A stretch of 64,000 nt of DNA, taken from contig CM069593.1 in assembly GCA_035771175.1 (NCBI GenBank), forward strand, positions 2,598,461-2,662,460, written 5' to 3'. The DNA is from Paratinospora sagittata (taxonomy: Eukaryota > Streptophyta > Magnoliopsida > Ranunculales > Menispermaceae). Below, one piece after another: positions 1 to 12,705 of this stretch. The notes beneath the pieces were generated by a model. It was not told the origin of the DNA. It did not search any database and saw only the letters and a list, made by a program, of their open reading frames with translations. A program made the translations under genes and the position numbers. The first letter of the stretch is position 1, and every line of letters begins with the position of its first letter.

Positions 1-196
1 AGTGGGCGACAAAGACGATCCCCTTGACATACCAGGGCAGGCAGAGAGACAATCGGTGAAGACCTTCCTGAAGGAGTTCCTGGGCTTTGATTATGACTTC
101 CTTGGATATGTTGCGCTTGCTCATGTTGGTTTTGCTCTTCTCTTCTTCTTTGTTTTTGCCTATGGCATCAAGTTCCTCAACTTTCAAAGAAGGTAA
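1..196 (+). CDS. PDR-type (ABCG) ABC transporter, C-terminal exon, partial
   Basis: This is the 3' end of a full-size pleiotropic-drug-resistance ABC transporter; the rest lies upstream of the window. The last 64 residues read in frame from base 2 and stop at 194-196. They contain a soluble stretch (DDPLDIPGQAERQSVKTFLK), one hydrophobic membrane segment (about residues 34-58) and the family's characteristic ending FLNFQRR. PDR proteins export lipids, hormones or defence compounds across the plasma membrane using two cytosolic ATPase domains, neither of which is visible here. The substrate cannot be inferred. Bases 1-2 are 'ag', which could be a splice acceptor, but the reading frame does not require it. 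The context (SBE2, GRF and DUF662 genes nearby) suggests the PDR6/ABCG34 lineage; that assignment is inference. Confidence 0.9.
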   Translation, partial: VGDKDDPLDIPGQAERQSVKTFLKEFLGFDYDFLGYVALAHVGFALLFFFVFAYGIKFLNFQRR

Positions 197-1177
197 TGAA
201 GACAAGCTTATGACCAAGGTTCAATCCATTAGGACACTCGAAGGAAGCAAGTCCAAGCAAGCACAAATTAATGTCTTATATTTTTCCTTACTAATATTAA
301 TATTCTTTCACCTTTTCTATTTTCATAGACACTTTTATTGTTCTTTAATTAATTAGAAGGGCAGGTGTTGGTGCCAAGGTTAAAGGTTACTCTAGTGACC
401 TGGAGGTCAAGGGTTGCTATTCGCAATTGTGGGAGCTTTGTGCAGCGGGTATGCCCAATTCTATTGTACCTTAGTAATGTTGTATATTCAAATATGTGAA
501 CAAAAAAATTGCATAGCCCTGAACGAGTAAAGCAAGCTTCTATTACACTAATAATACAAACACGTTCACAAACTTATTTTTGTGATTTTTCTAATATTAC
601 TTTTTCTTCATCTTATTTTTAGAAATTGGGTTTTGAATGATGAGAATATAATAAGTACCCACCACTTTGAATCATTTTCTTTTCAGTAATGCTACATTAA
701 TATTCAATATAAGACAATGCTAATTTACTGTTGTAGTTGCATTTATATGCACCTATAGCATTTATAACTATTGAATTATTTATTACACACTTTAAGAAGT
801 ATAACATTCATTTATTAAATGATTGTGAGTATTAGATTAATATTTTTCTTTACTATATACATTCAAAGTGTATAACATTTTTCTTTAATATATACATTCA
901 AAGTGTAATGGTATTTAATGATAATGTAACGTTTGAATGTGCATTTTGAATTTCATTGTAACCACGTGGCTCACGAGGATAGGCCGAGTCGACTCAATAT
1001 TACAGAACCAGGAACCTTGTTCGCGTTCAAAATATTCGTGTTTTTAAGGCCTTCGCAGTTCTTGATCACAATTTCTTCTACAAATTTCACAAGAAAGAAT
1101 AGTACAAGAAGAAGAAAACAGAAGGATACGGTGAAGAACTGAGATTCATTCATTCATCCGATCACTTGCATTCATTT
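197..1177. other. Intergenic region between the PDR transporter and the phosphatase
   Basis: AT-rich sequence with no supported gene. It should contain the 3' UTR of the PDR gene and the promoter and 5' UTR of the phosphatase. The segment 960-1177 is less AT-rich and ends in a purine-rich leader. I see no transposon with clear ends. Confidence 0.6.
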
Positions 1178-2267
1178 ATGGGAGACCAAACAGAAAAACT
1201 AACAGAATCATCAGAACCCGCTCAAGAAGAACGCATAACTTGCTGCATAGGCGACGTTCACGGCTACTTCTCAAAGCTCCAAAACCTCTGGTCCAATCTC
1301 GAATCCTCCATCGATCCACACGCTTTCCAAACCGCCCTCATAATCTTCTTAGGAGACTACTGCGATCGCGGACGAGACACCAAAAGTGTCATCGATTTCC
1401 TAATCTCGTTGCCCACAAAGTACCCGAACCAGACCCATGTGTTCCTCTGCGGAAACCACGATCTCGCATTTGCGGCATTCGTCGGAGTCCTTCCGGTGCC
1501 GCCTGATGGGTCGGCGTTTTCGGAGACGTGGAAGGAGTACGAGCATAATGAGGAACGAGAAGGGTGGTTTAAGGGAGATGGGTACGAGAGAATGCATCTT
1601 CAAGGGAGGAGATGGGGAGGTTCGATTAAGGAGAGGTTTAATTTTGCTAAAGAGACTGAGTATAAGGGCTCGATTTACGACGCCGGACCGACGTTTGAGT
1701 CGTATGGAATGCCGCATGGTGATGCAGGTGAAGTGTCTGATGAAATGCTTCTGTGCGTTGTGATGTTGGGCTTTTTTTTTTTTTTAGGGAATTGTTTTGG
1801 AATTTGGTTGGTGCAGGTTTGGTTGGAGCTGTTCCTGATGAACACAAGAAGTTCCTTGCTGATTTGGTTTGGGTTCATGAAGAGGTTGGGACATGCTTAT
1901 TTCAAATTTGATGGTTTGATGGATAACATCAAATAATAAAATGGAACAACCATTATTTTCCCAAATCAAATCATACCTGCGGATGCCATTGAATCAACAC
2001 GCTCAATTTACTTGTCCAGAATCGCTTTCGAAGTATTTAATCTTTTAGCATAAGCATTAATGGTAACTTATACCATTTCATAGATTAGAGAGAGAACAAT
2101 TATACTTCAACTGTAATTGGATATACAATTCCCAACAAAATTGGATATAGGCGTTTTTTAGATAAAGTGGGAAACTTAAATCCCTCGAATTATGAGATTA
2201 GTAGTAATTATTGAAAATGTGTGAGACACATTATGTTACACACGTTGAAGTTATATTTATATGCATG

Positions 2268-2322
<55 letters not shown>

Positions 2323-3123
2323 TTTTGTTTTGTTTGATTGATACCGGGTTTTGCAGGACAATGTGTGCATAGAGACTTTGGATGGGAAGAAACTCTGTAA
2401 ACTGATTGCTGTTCATGGTGGTTTGGAGAAATCAAAAGGGGTGGAAGAACAACTAAAACTCTTGAAAGCAAGGGACACAAGAGTGCCGAAGGTGGAGGCT
2501 CTGAGTGGGAGGAAAAGCGTGTGGGATATCCCAAAGGTAATTACTAAGTTGCTATTCTTGATTGTTATCGGTTTGAACAAAGCTTAATCTGTCAACATGG
2601 AGTTGGTGCAGTTGTTAAAGAGGTGGATTTGGAACCTAAAGGTTCTATGTTCAACTCTTGCCACTATGAGTTTCAAGTTCAATTATTGTTACTGGCTTAC
2701 CCTAGGGGGTGAGGGGAATTAAAGGTTCAAGTACAGGCTTGATACTTTTTCGAAAGTACAGTCTGATGATAGAGCTGGTTATGCAACTAATTACTAAGAT
2801 TGTATCTTCTCAAAAAAAAAAAGAAAAAAAAGAAAAGAACAAAGCTTAATAAAACTCTAAATACTTGATGTTTCTTTTTGGTTGCTTGATTTTTCATTCT
2901 GATAACTTGGATGCTTTATGATTCCCTACTGTAGGAACTATGTGAGAAGCCCACTATTGTGGTCAGTGGTCACCATGGGAAACTTCATATTGATGGTCTT
3001 AGGCTGATTGTTGATGAAGGTGGTGGTTTTGAGAGCAAACCAGTGGCAGCCATTGTACTCCCCTCAATGAAGATTATCCGTGATACTGATCAATTGCATG
3101 TTCCAACAAAGATGACATTCTAA
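1178..3123 (+). CDS. RLPH2: RLPH2-like tyrosine protein phosphatase (Rhizobiales-like, PPP/metallophosphoesterase fold)
   Basis: Exons 1178-1727, 1817-1884, 2357-2536 and 2935-3123 give 328 residues with all junctions in frame. The dimetal-site motifs of the PPP superfamily are present: GDVHG (25-29), GDYCDRG (59-65), GNHD (92-95), VHGG (225-228) and GHHG (278-281). The stretch between GNHD and GMPHGD is typical of the bacterial-like RLPH branch rather than PP1/PP2A. Characterised Arabidopsis RLPH2 removes phosphate from tyrosine on pThr-x-pTyr sites such as activated MAP kinases; applying this here is inference from family. The ATG at 1178 is preferred because the upstream in-frame extension has no ATG. 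Intron 2 holds an AT microsatellite. The nearest alternative is another RLPH/SLP-type phosphatase; the intact motifs argue that the gene is functional. Confidence 0.93.
2272..2314. repeat. AT dinucleotide microsatellite followed by poly-T
   Basis: An uninterrupted TA/AT run of about 43 bases, followed by a T-tract, lies just upstream of the acceptor of phosphatase exon 3. The T-rich end may serve as part of the polypyrimidine tract. Confidence 0.9.
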
Positions 3124-3646
3124 TTTACTATCTATAAGCTAGGTTTGGGACTCCGTAGTACATATGACATGTGAATGAGTTGTGGGTTCTTTTAATGTAG
3201 CTGCATTCACGGCCTCTGTTTTGGGCAGGTTGCTGAGTACCGCTGGTACTCTGTTTTTTGTAACCAGATACGTGTATTATGTTGTTTCTTCTTAAAAAAA
3301 AATCCATGTAATTAAGAAAGATAATCTGCTTGTAATATAAAGGTAAACTTGGTCCTTGGAAGAGTAGAATTAAGAAGTGATTCATGTAGCTAATTTCATT
3401 GTAGTTCCAAACCTACCCGATGCAGCAAAAGAACTAAGGGTCCGTTTAGTTAGTAATTCAGATATAATTTTCTATATCTGAAATCTAAAAACATGCAAAA
3501 TTCATTTGGTTTGAGTTAATTTGAAAAATATTTTTTAACTTTTTTTTTTAAGAAATTGGTTGTTTTTAGAAAATGATAAAAAGTTATTTTCGTTTTCTTT
3601 TTCTGGACTTTTAAACTATTTTTTGAAAGCTTTTAGCTATGACATT

Positions 3647-3842
3647 GGCCTTGTTTGACACAACTTTTATGTTTTTAAACGTGGGTCTAAAATTGAGAAG
3701 CTAATGGAAAAGAGATTTTGTAAAACATTAAAAATTGTGTTCTTCCATTGCAAATGATGATGATCTCCCAAACACTTTCTTTGCTGGGTATAACAAAAAG
3801 CTTGGTGCAGTGCCATTCCTACTGGGAAAACAAAACAAGGCC
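3647..3842. mobile_element. Candidate short MITE (196 bp)
   Basis: The segment starts GGCCTTGTTT and ends with its reverse complement AAACAAGGCC. It is flanked by ATT on both sides (3644-3646 and 3843-3845). The size, termini and 3-bp duplication would suit a PIF/Harbinger-type MITE. The terminal repeat is only 10 bp and the interior pairs poorly, so chance is not excluded. Confidence 0.4.
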
Positions 3843-5013
3843 ATTGTTTTGTTGCCATGCATTAAATAAAAATTAAGTTTATAATAAGAATACAACCTAT
3901 ATTTTTTTGATTCATGAAATGAAATTAAGGTTTGGGACCCATTTCATGAAGAAATTTATTATTTCACACTGTTACATTATTTGTTTCACAGAACAAAGGC
4001 AAAGCAAAACCGTTGGATTTGAAATTGGTTTTGGCTCAAAACCAGAAGGAAAGCAAAACGAACCATGAAGAGACATGTTTTTTTTTTTTTTTTTGGTACA
4101 GTACCATTCCATTTGTTTTCTTGCCTGCGTCCTTGTTCCAGCTATAATCTCCCGGACTGGCTCTACGGACTACTTGGTCGCACCCACTTTAGAAATTGAC
4201 TCGAGCCTACCACATCGCCCAGGTCAGTTTTTGTTTTAGTGAACATTGAGTCGGAAGTCGGTAGATTCTTTCATGGCCAGTTGGCCTCAACGCCCCAATA
4301 ATTCACAGCCCATCCCCATCACGGTCCTCAAGAGGATGAGCCACTTATGGGGCCCACTTGCCAGTGCACCATTTTGCTAACCCACATTATTTACCTTGTT
4401 TTTTTTCTCATTTTCTTAAAAAAAATAAAATAAAAAATAAAATTAAAAAAAACTGTTTTGTTTTATTTGCTTGAATTAGCGGTTCATACTCGGGTGTTCA
4501 AAAGGATCATAGCTCGAGTTGAACAAGTAAAGAATATTCGGATCTCACCTGATGATGTTTCAAGGCTTAATTTTTCAATTACTTTTCGATAAACTTGCGG
4601 ATGTGAATCGTCCTAAATCTTTGACGCAAAAGTCATTTTCATTTTCTAATACCCGAAAATGCCCTTCGTTTTGTCTCGCTATTTACTGCTAAAATGCCAG
4701 ATTTTGAAATAGTGTCTAATTTTTAATCAACACTAAAAATAATTTTTGCTGAGACAAAAGATAAAGTGATAAGTGACAATTGTACTTTCGCATTTGTTGG
4801 GAGCGTGACACCTGTCCAAATAATTTCAGTTGCTGACATTTTTCTTAAAAAATTGGAAATAATTCTAATTGCAAAATATTTACCGTTGAGCTCGTGGACC
4901 AGTTTACGGTAACAGTACAGCTGGAAACCGCGATTTACAGAGGTTTCAGCGCGAGAAATAGAAAGTTGAAAATATCGTAAAGTCGAGAAGCTTTTCGTTT
5001 CTGATCTGCAAAT

Positions 5014-5021
5014 CCACGTGG
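5014..5021. promoter_or_regulatory. G-box (CCACGTGG) upstream of SBE2
   Basis: A perfect palindromic CCACGTGG lies about 230 bp upstream of the SBE2 start codon, followed within 10 bp by GTTATC (GATAA on the other strand, an I-box-like core). Such sites bind bZIP and bHLH (PIF, ABF) factors and are common in light-, sugar- and ABA-responsive promoters. Function here is inferred from position only. Confidence 0.45.
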
Positions 5022-5248
5022 AGCGTTATCGGCCGTTATGAATTAAAAAAGATAAAAAAAAGTACCACTTTTTTTAATTGGTGGGATCCACTGGCTCAGC
5101 TTCATGTACTTGGATTCACGGCGCCGCACGTAGCACCACTTGATCGATCGATTGCGCTTGAAGAATCGTTTGGAATCGTAGTTGAACGCAATCGGATCTC
5201 TTCTTATTGTTGTGTTTTCTTGGTTGTGTTTGATTTGAAATCCTAGAT

Positions 5249-8200
5249 ATGGCTTGTAGTTTTTCAGGGATCCAGTTGCCTTCAGTTTCGCAGGTTTGTA
5301 ATTCTTCTGAGGCGAGCTTTAATGGCGGTAGGACTTCTTCTTCTTCGGGAAGTCTTTCTTTCCTTTTGAAGAAGAATTTCTCACGTAAGTGTGTGTTTTA
5401 CTTCTTGTTGTTGGAAGGTTTGAGATGGAGTTGTCATTTTTTGTTGAGACTTCTGGTTTGCTTTGTTTCGTTTGCTAGTTGAAGCAGTTGCACTTTTGAT
5501 CTTGTTTGTTTGATTTCTGTCTTTCTTCTTGTTTTCTGTTTTTCTTTTTCTGGTAAGTTTGTGTATGCGCGGTTTGTATTTGTTTTCATTGTTTTTCTCC
5601 TGTTTTGAGGCTCTCTCTTTCTTTCTTTCTTTTTTATTGTGTTTTTTATTCTTTTTTTTTTTTTTTTTTTTTTTTCCTGTTTTGAGATATGTACTTGTTT
5701 TAATGAGAGTTGTTAATGGCTTGTGGTGTGTTATTTGAAAGTTTGGAAGTGAGGTTGGAAATGCTTACCGGAGAGTGATTGGTGTCAATGGTGAGGTTTG
5801 TCGTTGGAGGTTCGATGAATACTTAATGAGTTGTATCGGATGTGGAAAGTTTCCTCAAGATGCGATCTCAATCAGTGGCATAGCTTTGCTGGAGAAGCAA
5901 GCGATATTAGTTGTAGAACACCTGTTAATTTTTTTCGGAGATGAAATCAAAGTAGGATTAGTTAGGATCTTTTTTTTTTTTTTTTTTTTTAAATTAGTTT
6001 CTTTTATGGTTTTTTGGTCTACCGCTCTGTACAGATACAAAAAATGGTATTAGATTCTGAGAGCAGAAACGATTTGCTAGATTGTTAAAACTTGACAAAT
6101 TGCTCAAACCTGGAAGAGAAAAAACAGGGATCTTGACGAAAGCTAGTTAGGAAGAGTGGTCTTGTCGGAAACACTAGTGGTGGGGTTGGTCAGGAGGCAA
6201 TATTGGATGCACATTTGCCTATTGGCCGTATTCATTTCCTTTTCAATCTTCTGCATCTTTTCTCTCTCCCTGATGAGTTTCTGTTAATCTGGAATCATGT
6301 TAGAATATAGATTATCCTTCATTGGTTGTAAGTTGTAAATTGTAATGGTCCTCTATGTTGAAGTTATTGCCTGGATGGTTTGAGCTGATTGCTTGACCCG
6401 TAACATTCACACATATGACCATATTTGATCAGTGGTCTACCTTTGTAACAATACTTATAGAGCTGTGTTATCTCGACATGGGGCGCCAACACAGGATCAT
6501 ACTTGGGTGTCTCACAGCCGTTTGATCACAGGGGAGCCATGAAGTACACGTGTGGTTCCCTGTGATCTGATGTACACAGGGCGCTTGTGTATGCCCGTCC
6601 CCATGTACATTAAGCATATCTCATACTTAAAAATAAATATTCCTTCCTGTTGCAGGAAAGAAGACATGCATATTCCTTCGCAAATGATTCACTAAGTGTT
6701 CACATGTGCTTTATATATCTGTGTCATTGTTATATAACTGACTGCATGTTTTTTTCTAGGGAAGATTTTTGCGGGGAAGTCTTATTATGATTCCGATTCT
6801 TCTTCATCACCATCTTTGACAGTTGCTGCCTCTGGGAAAGTCCTTGTTCCAGGAGGCAAGAGTGACCACTCTTCATCCTCTGTCGATTCATTGGAAAGTT
6901 CTGAAGGTGTTTCTGAAGAAACTCAGGTCTGCAAAGGAATATGCACCATCCGTACTTTTCTTTTATATAGTCTTTTCCTTTTTATTCTATGTATGCTTTA
7001 TTTTAAAGACAATCCATATCTGTACCACAGTATTCTCTTCTTCAGAAACACAGAGCAATGTCACCTCATTTTCGCTGCTCTTTGTGCACTTTTTCAGCGT
7101 GTTATCAACAGATTCACTATGAATTTTTTGTGAGCCCAGTGACTGGGATAAGGCCCAGTTGACTATGATGATGATGTGCACTTTATGTTGTTTGGGTTAG
7201 GGGAGAACCAAATTTAGTTTTAAATTTCTTAAAATAGGTTTCTCTTTTTATTTAGTAGGTCGTGTTGTTTTTCTCTAAACATACACATTCTGTCAAGGAG
7301 GGAGTGACTTGGCTTAAGTTTCTGTAAGTGTGTTATTTTCATTCTTAAATATTCTTTATCCCTTGGTGTTTCTTCCTAAAATGTGAACATAGGCCATTCT
7401 TGCTGTACGCATTTGCTGGCCAAGAGCATCAAGGCAGTAAATTATGCTGTCAGGTTATTTCGGTCTCTAATGTTCAAAGAAGGGAAATTCATACTTCAAG
7501 TATTGATTTCTGCTTTTTACAAAAAGGTTGTTTTGATACAAAAGGATGTGCACTTATAAATTTTTCCATGTTAATGCTGCTGAAATTTTGTTTTAAGTTC
7601 TTACTGGTCAAATAAGTTTCTGACATTTTTTGTAATTGTTACTTGGATTTTTCATTGTTTTTGTAATATATCTTGCTAAAGGTACTCCATGAAGCAGCAG
7701 GTCTAACTATGGAAGATGGTATCAAGGATGAGAGTGAGGACATCTCCATTCCTTCAGAACTTTCCAGTGCTGATAAAGATGTTTCGAATGAAGGTTCTGT
7801 TCCTTCACAACTTGTGGACAAGGATGATGATGATGATGTTGGGGACAGGGAAGCATCAGTTTCTTTACAATCTGAACATACATTTGAGACTAAACAAAGG
7901 TCTATTCCTCCTCCTGGCACTGGGCAGAGAATTTATGAAATAGATTCCCTTTTGAGAGGTCATAAACAGCATCTTGATTATCGGTGAGACACTCTACCCT
8001 TGCAATTATAATTAATGTTTTTATTGGAAGGACCAAGAAAGCTTATAAGGCTATAACATTGAAAAGAATGACACGTGAGAAAAGACACGCCAATGTGTCA
8101 TGTATGTACATTACTGTTTTGTATTTCATAAGCCAATAAGTCTCAACAAGATTATAGCAAAAAGAAGGAAATATTCCTTGTTCCTTTAGTCATTTCCTTC

Positions 8201-11200
8201 TTCGTCATCAAACTCTTTTGCTTATTCTAGGAAAGAAGTATAACTTTTATTTATTTTTATCCCTTTTGATGTAAATGGATTATGCAACAAAAAACACTTC
8301 AAACTCCATTTTAGAGCTTTGAAGAATATAAAAGAATGTTCTGTTTCTTGTCAAAAAAAAGAAAAAGAAAAGAAAAGTAGGTGGTTTAAATTTTTGTGGA
8401 TCTCAAATCTTGTGATTTGATTTGAATCTTATGATTTGTATGGTTTTGGTCTGCAATGATTTAGACTCATGATTAGAATCACAGGACTTACAATACAATT
8501 TGAATCTTAGAAAGTGCAATTCATACGAGTTTGACAACTATGGTTTCTAACACCACGAGTATTGTTCTTCATTTATAGTTTTTCACAGTACAAGAAAATG
8601 AGGGAGTTGATTGATAAGTATGAGGGTGGTCTGGATGCATTTTCTCGTGGCTATGAAAAGCTTGGCTTCATTCGCAGGTATCCATCACAATCTTTTGTGT
8701 TAATTTTTTTTGTTTTTTCTTCTTTTCTTTAATCCTTTTCCTTTAATATATCATATGTTTCTGTTTTTCTTTCAGCTTTTTCCTTACAGTTTCTTTCTGA
8801 TTCTTTGTGGTGCTATTGTTGGCATCAAGAAGCAATAGGATTAGACAATATTTGTGGAGAAGATTGTTGATATGGAGAAGTGTTGAAACTAGTAAGAGTA
8901 TAATCAGCTCATAAAAAAATAAAATAAATAAATAAATAAAGAAGAATGAGAGAGAAACATACACATACATGTTAGTTTCCTTTGATATGTACAAAAGGTA
9001 CAGTGCAACTGCACGTCACTTGTTTTTTTTTTAATTTATTTAAATATAGTTTTGATGGTTTTTTAAGACCATCTTCTTCTTCAGTGAAAACCTTGCAAAA
9101 TCTTTAGGAAGGACTCACAAATATGCATCAATTTCGGGTATTCCCGATACAAGAAATCAAATAATGAATCTTAAAGAAGGGAGAAAACTTACAGGAAGCC
9201 ATTGCATACGTATGATAAGTCTTGAAGGATAGAAGTTTTTTAAATTGGAGTTATCGGAGAGATGGTAGGAGTAGCCAAATTAGAGATAAATAGAGATTGA
9301 CGGTTAAGGTGGTCGGATACATACAACAAACCGAAAAATGATATTATTCCTTTATGTATGAGTAGACCCTTGGCTATGCATATTGAACGTACCATAATTA
9401 TTTGTCAAATGGCTTCAAAGGACTGTAAATTTTGTTGAGTTCTGCTGTTATAAGGCGGTTTAGATGATTAAAGTATGCGCTTATTATCATTCACATGTTT
9501 GAACCACAACCAAATGAATTTGCAGTCTCATCTAATCATAGATTGGCTATGAAAAACCCTTTTTTCATGTGGTTCTATTAGTATTGGTGTGACAATGGTT
9601 GTAATTGATCATAATTTTTTCTAGAACCATTTTTGGCAATGAAGATGATGCACTCTCCAGGGACTTGCTCTTTCTCTCTCCCTCCCCCATCTCTTTCTTC
9701 ATCTCTCTTCAAGTCCATGCCACTTCTTACTTTTAACTTAATTGATTTCAGCGCCACAGGTATAACATACAGGGAGTGGGCGCCTAGGGCTAAGGTTTGT
9801 TTTCTTTCACTTCTTTTCCAAATATGTTGAGTTACTCCCATGCTAAGTTTCATCTATTAGAAATAATCATAATCTTGACTCACTTGATCATGGTGTATAA
9901 TCATCTGTGAATAGATGTTGTTTACATGAGGTAATGATGGCTCTGCAGTGCCATGTCTACTACCATTAGCTTTTTTTTTTTTTTTTTTTTTTTTTTAACT
10001 CATGACTTGATGCAAAAACATGCATTTAATTGTAATCATGCTTTCCTCAGTTGTTTCATCATACTTATTGCACATATTCACATAGTCAACTATCTCTACT
10101 GCACAATTGGGTGAACATAAATAAAATGTGATACGTCAGTTCATCATACTTATTGCACATATTCACATATTCAACTATCTCTACTGCACAATTGGGTGAA
10201 CATAAATAAAATGTGACACTGTTGATATGATTATGTTTGCTGTTTTAATGTTGAGGTTACTAGAATTTTCATAATAATCCTATGATGCTATTTGATATGG
10301 TGGTAATTTGCTTCCTGGATCCTGATTACAAATTTATTCTTATAGCAAGGGCATCGCTTGATGCTTTGAATCTTCTTACAGGATGTAATATTAGGGTTCT
10401 GTTTTTCAATTTTGATTTTTATTATGGGTACTTTTATTAATTATTATTGTTTTCTGATCGTTCTAAAGAAACCCTTGCCTACTCTGTTTCTCAGTCAGCT
10501 TCACTGATTGGAGATTTTAACAACTGGAATCCGAACGCAGATGTCATGACCCAGGTATGTGTAATGTGCCCAGTATAAAGTTGCAAAATGTATAACTTCT
10601 TGAATATTGAACTTGTAGATTTAATAGATCTTTTATTATTTTTTATCCATTTCATTTTCCCTGTTAATTGCCCAAGATTTTGACTTTTTCCCCTTTAGTT
10701 CTTGTATTCCACTTTGTTTTATGCTTCTGCATTTGCTATCAACTTTTAATTATCTTATCTGATGTAATGTGCCCAGTATAAAGTTGGAAAATGTATAACT
10801 TGTTGAATATTGAACTTGTAGATTTAATAGATCTTTTATTATTGTCTATCCATTTCATTTTCCCTGTTAATTGCCCAAGATTTTGACATTTTCCCCTTTA
10901 GTTCTTGGATTCCACTTTGTTTTATGCTTCTGCATTTGCTTGCAACTTTTAATTATCTTATCTGAATGTGTCCCTCCCTTTCCATATCTAGTGATGAACT
11001 ACTAGTTAGAGTTCTATTTATTTGTCTAGTTATTTTGATACCGGGACTTTCACTTTTGACTTCAAAGGTTATGACTAAAAAAGATTAATTTGGTTTCTTA
11101 CAAAATCTCTAAAAATGGATGTTACGATATGCCTTTGTATTTCCTTATCCTTTGATAAAAATGGCCCATCATTTTGAAAGTGGTGATTACACTCTCATTA

Positions 11201-12635
11201 TTAGGCATGGTAGAAATGCTTGGTTAGATCATACCTATATTTCTTTCGAAGTTTTCATTCTGCTCGGATGGTTGATATATTGATTACAAACGTGATGCTG
11301 TTTTTGTTATGGGTGACTGACAGTTCTGTAATGGAAAATCAGAAAATTTATTTTTTGTTCTTAGTTAAATAATTTTATTTTGGCATCCGACAGACTATCA
11401 TTAAGATCTACTATTCTCATGGGGTCTTTGAACTTCATTTATTTGCAATTTCAACTTTGCTCCTTGTAATCCTTTCTGCATGATTTGAAGATCAGTGATT
11501 GCATGTTTACAGAATGAATTTGGTATTTGGGAGATCTTTCTTCCAAATAATGCTGATGGTTCACCACCTATTCCTCATGGCTCTCGAGTAAAGGTATTAC
11601 TTAACCTTGATATCTTTATGAAACTAAATCCGTTTTAGTTATAGAATATGTATCCAAGTATCCTACTTTTCTCTTGTCCTTTTTTGGCATGGATTTTCAA
11701 AATCTCCCCTTTTTCGCTAATGTGACCAATTCATTGTTACGAAGATTTTGTTTTACAGTATGCATTCTATGCTTCCCTGTCATGTCCACTTGCTTAACAG
11801 ACTAATGCATTAATCATAATAATGTGACTCTGCATTTCTTGTCTTCATTTGTTACTTTAGCTGGTGATGACTTTCATATTCTCAAACTACAATGTAGAGA
11901 TCTTTACAGTATTCGCAGTTTCACTACATTTGGCAAAATAAAGCTATAGCACTTAGCTTGAACAAATCAAAAAGGAAAACAAGGTAATCAACAGGAATAT
12001 CGACATCTATGTGAGAGAGTTTGGGAATTGAATTGGTGTCCTTGATTACTGTATCTGTGTCCACATTCAAGTACGCATATGACATCAAGATTCAGAAGCA
12101 CTTGAACTTGAAAGTTCTACCTTCTTTTTTTCTCTGATTAACAAAACACCTAAAACAAATCAAGATAAATGTGAACAAGAGAAAAAAAAAAAAAAAAAAA
12201 AAAGGCTTCAAACTCACAATAAGAGAATCTTGTAATGGAACTTTGACAAACTCATCCACAGAGAAGACAAACTTTTTTGCTAGATTGTTCTTCTCGCCCT
12301 TGATCATGTCGTGGGGTAAAGAACATGATTAAATATTAAATTTTATGTTAAATGTTATCTTTTTAAGATTTCTATCTCTATTTCATTTTTTGTGGAAAGG
12401 TTGCACCTGTTAGGAAACAACATTAGCGATCATTGAGAAAATTGTGGTATGTACTTTGAGATTGACATGATAAAAGAAGCAGGAAAGACTATTGCATGTA
12501 AAAAGGCTTCCTCCTCAATTGGTCTATTTTAGTCCTTTACGTTTTCTTTCTGTAAAATATATAATTATCTGTGTAAGCATGCTATTAAGTTTGCATACAG
12601 TAATAAAAAAAGGAAAGTAATGGTGTACTTTTTTC

Positions 12636-12705
<70 letters not shown>

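Larger units (their letters stand above)
3124..5248. other. Intergenic region and SBE2 promoter
   Basis: No coding region is supported. The left part is AT-rich and contains a candidate short inverted-repeat element (3647-3842). The right part, from about 4880, becomes GC-richer and includes a G-box at 5014-5021 and the probable SBE2 5' UTR from about 5100. Confidence 0.65.

Noticed and set aside
1166..1177. Upstream TTG start for the phosphatase
   Set aside because: Plant genes rarely use TTG; the ATG at 1178 gives the expected short N-terminus.
1400..1763. Alternative frames of about 105 residues on both strands inside phosphatase exon 1
   Set aside because: They overlap the catalytic frame, are Arg-rich as expected of shadow frames, and match nothing I know.
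2208..2534. Minus-strand open frames across phosphatase intron 2 and exon 3
   Set aside because: They consist of microsatellite translation and the antisense of a real exon.
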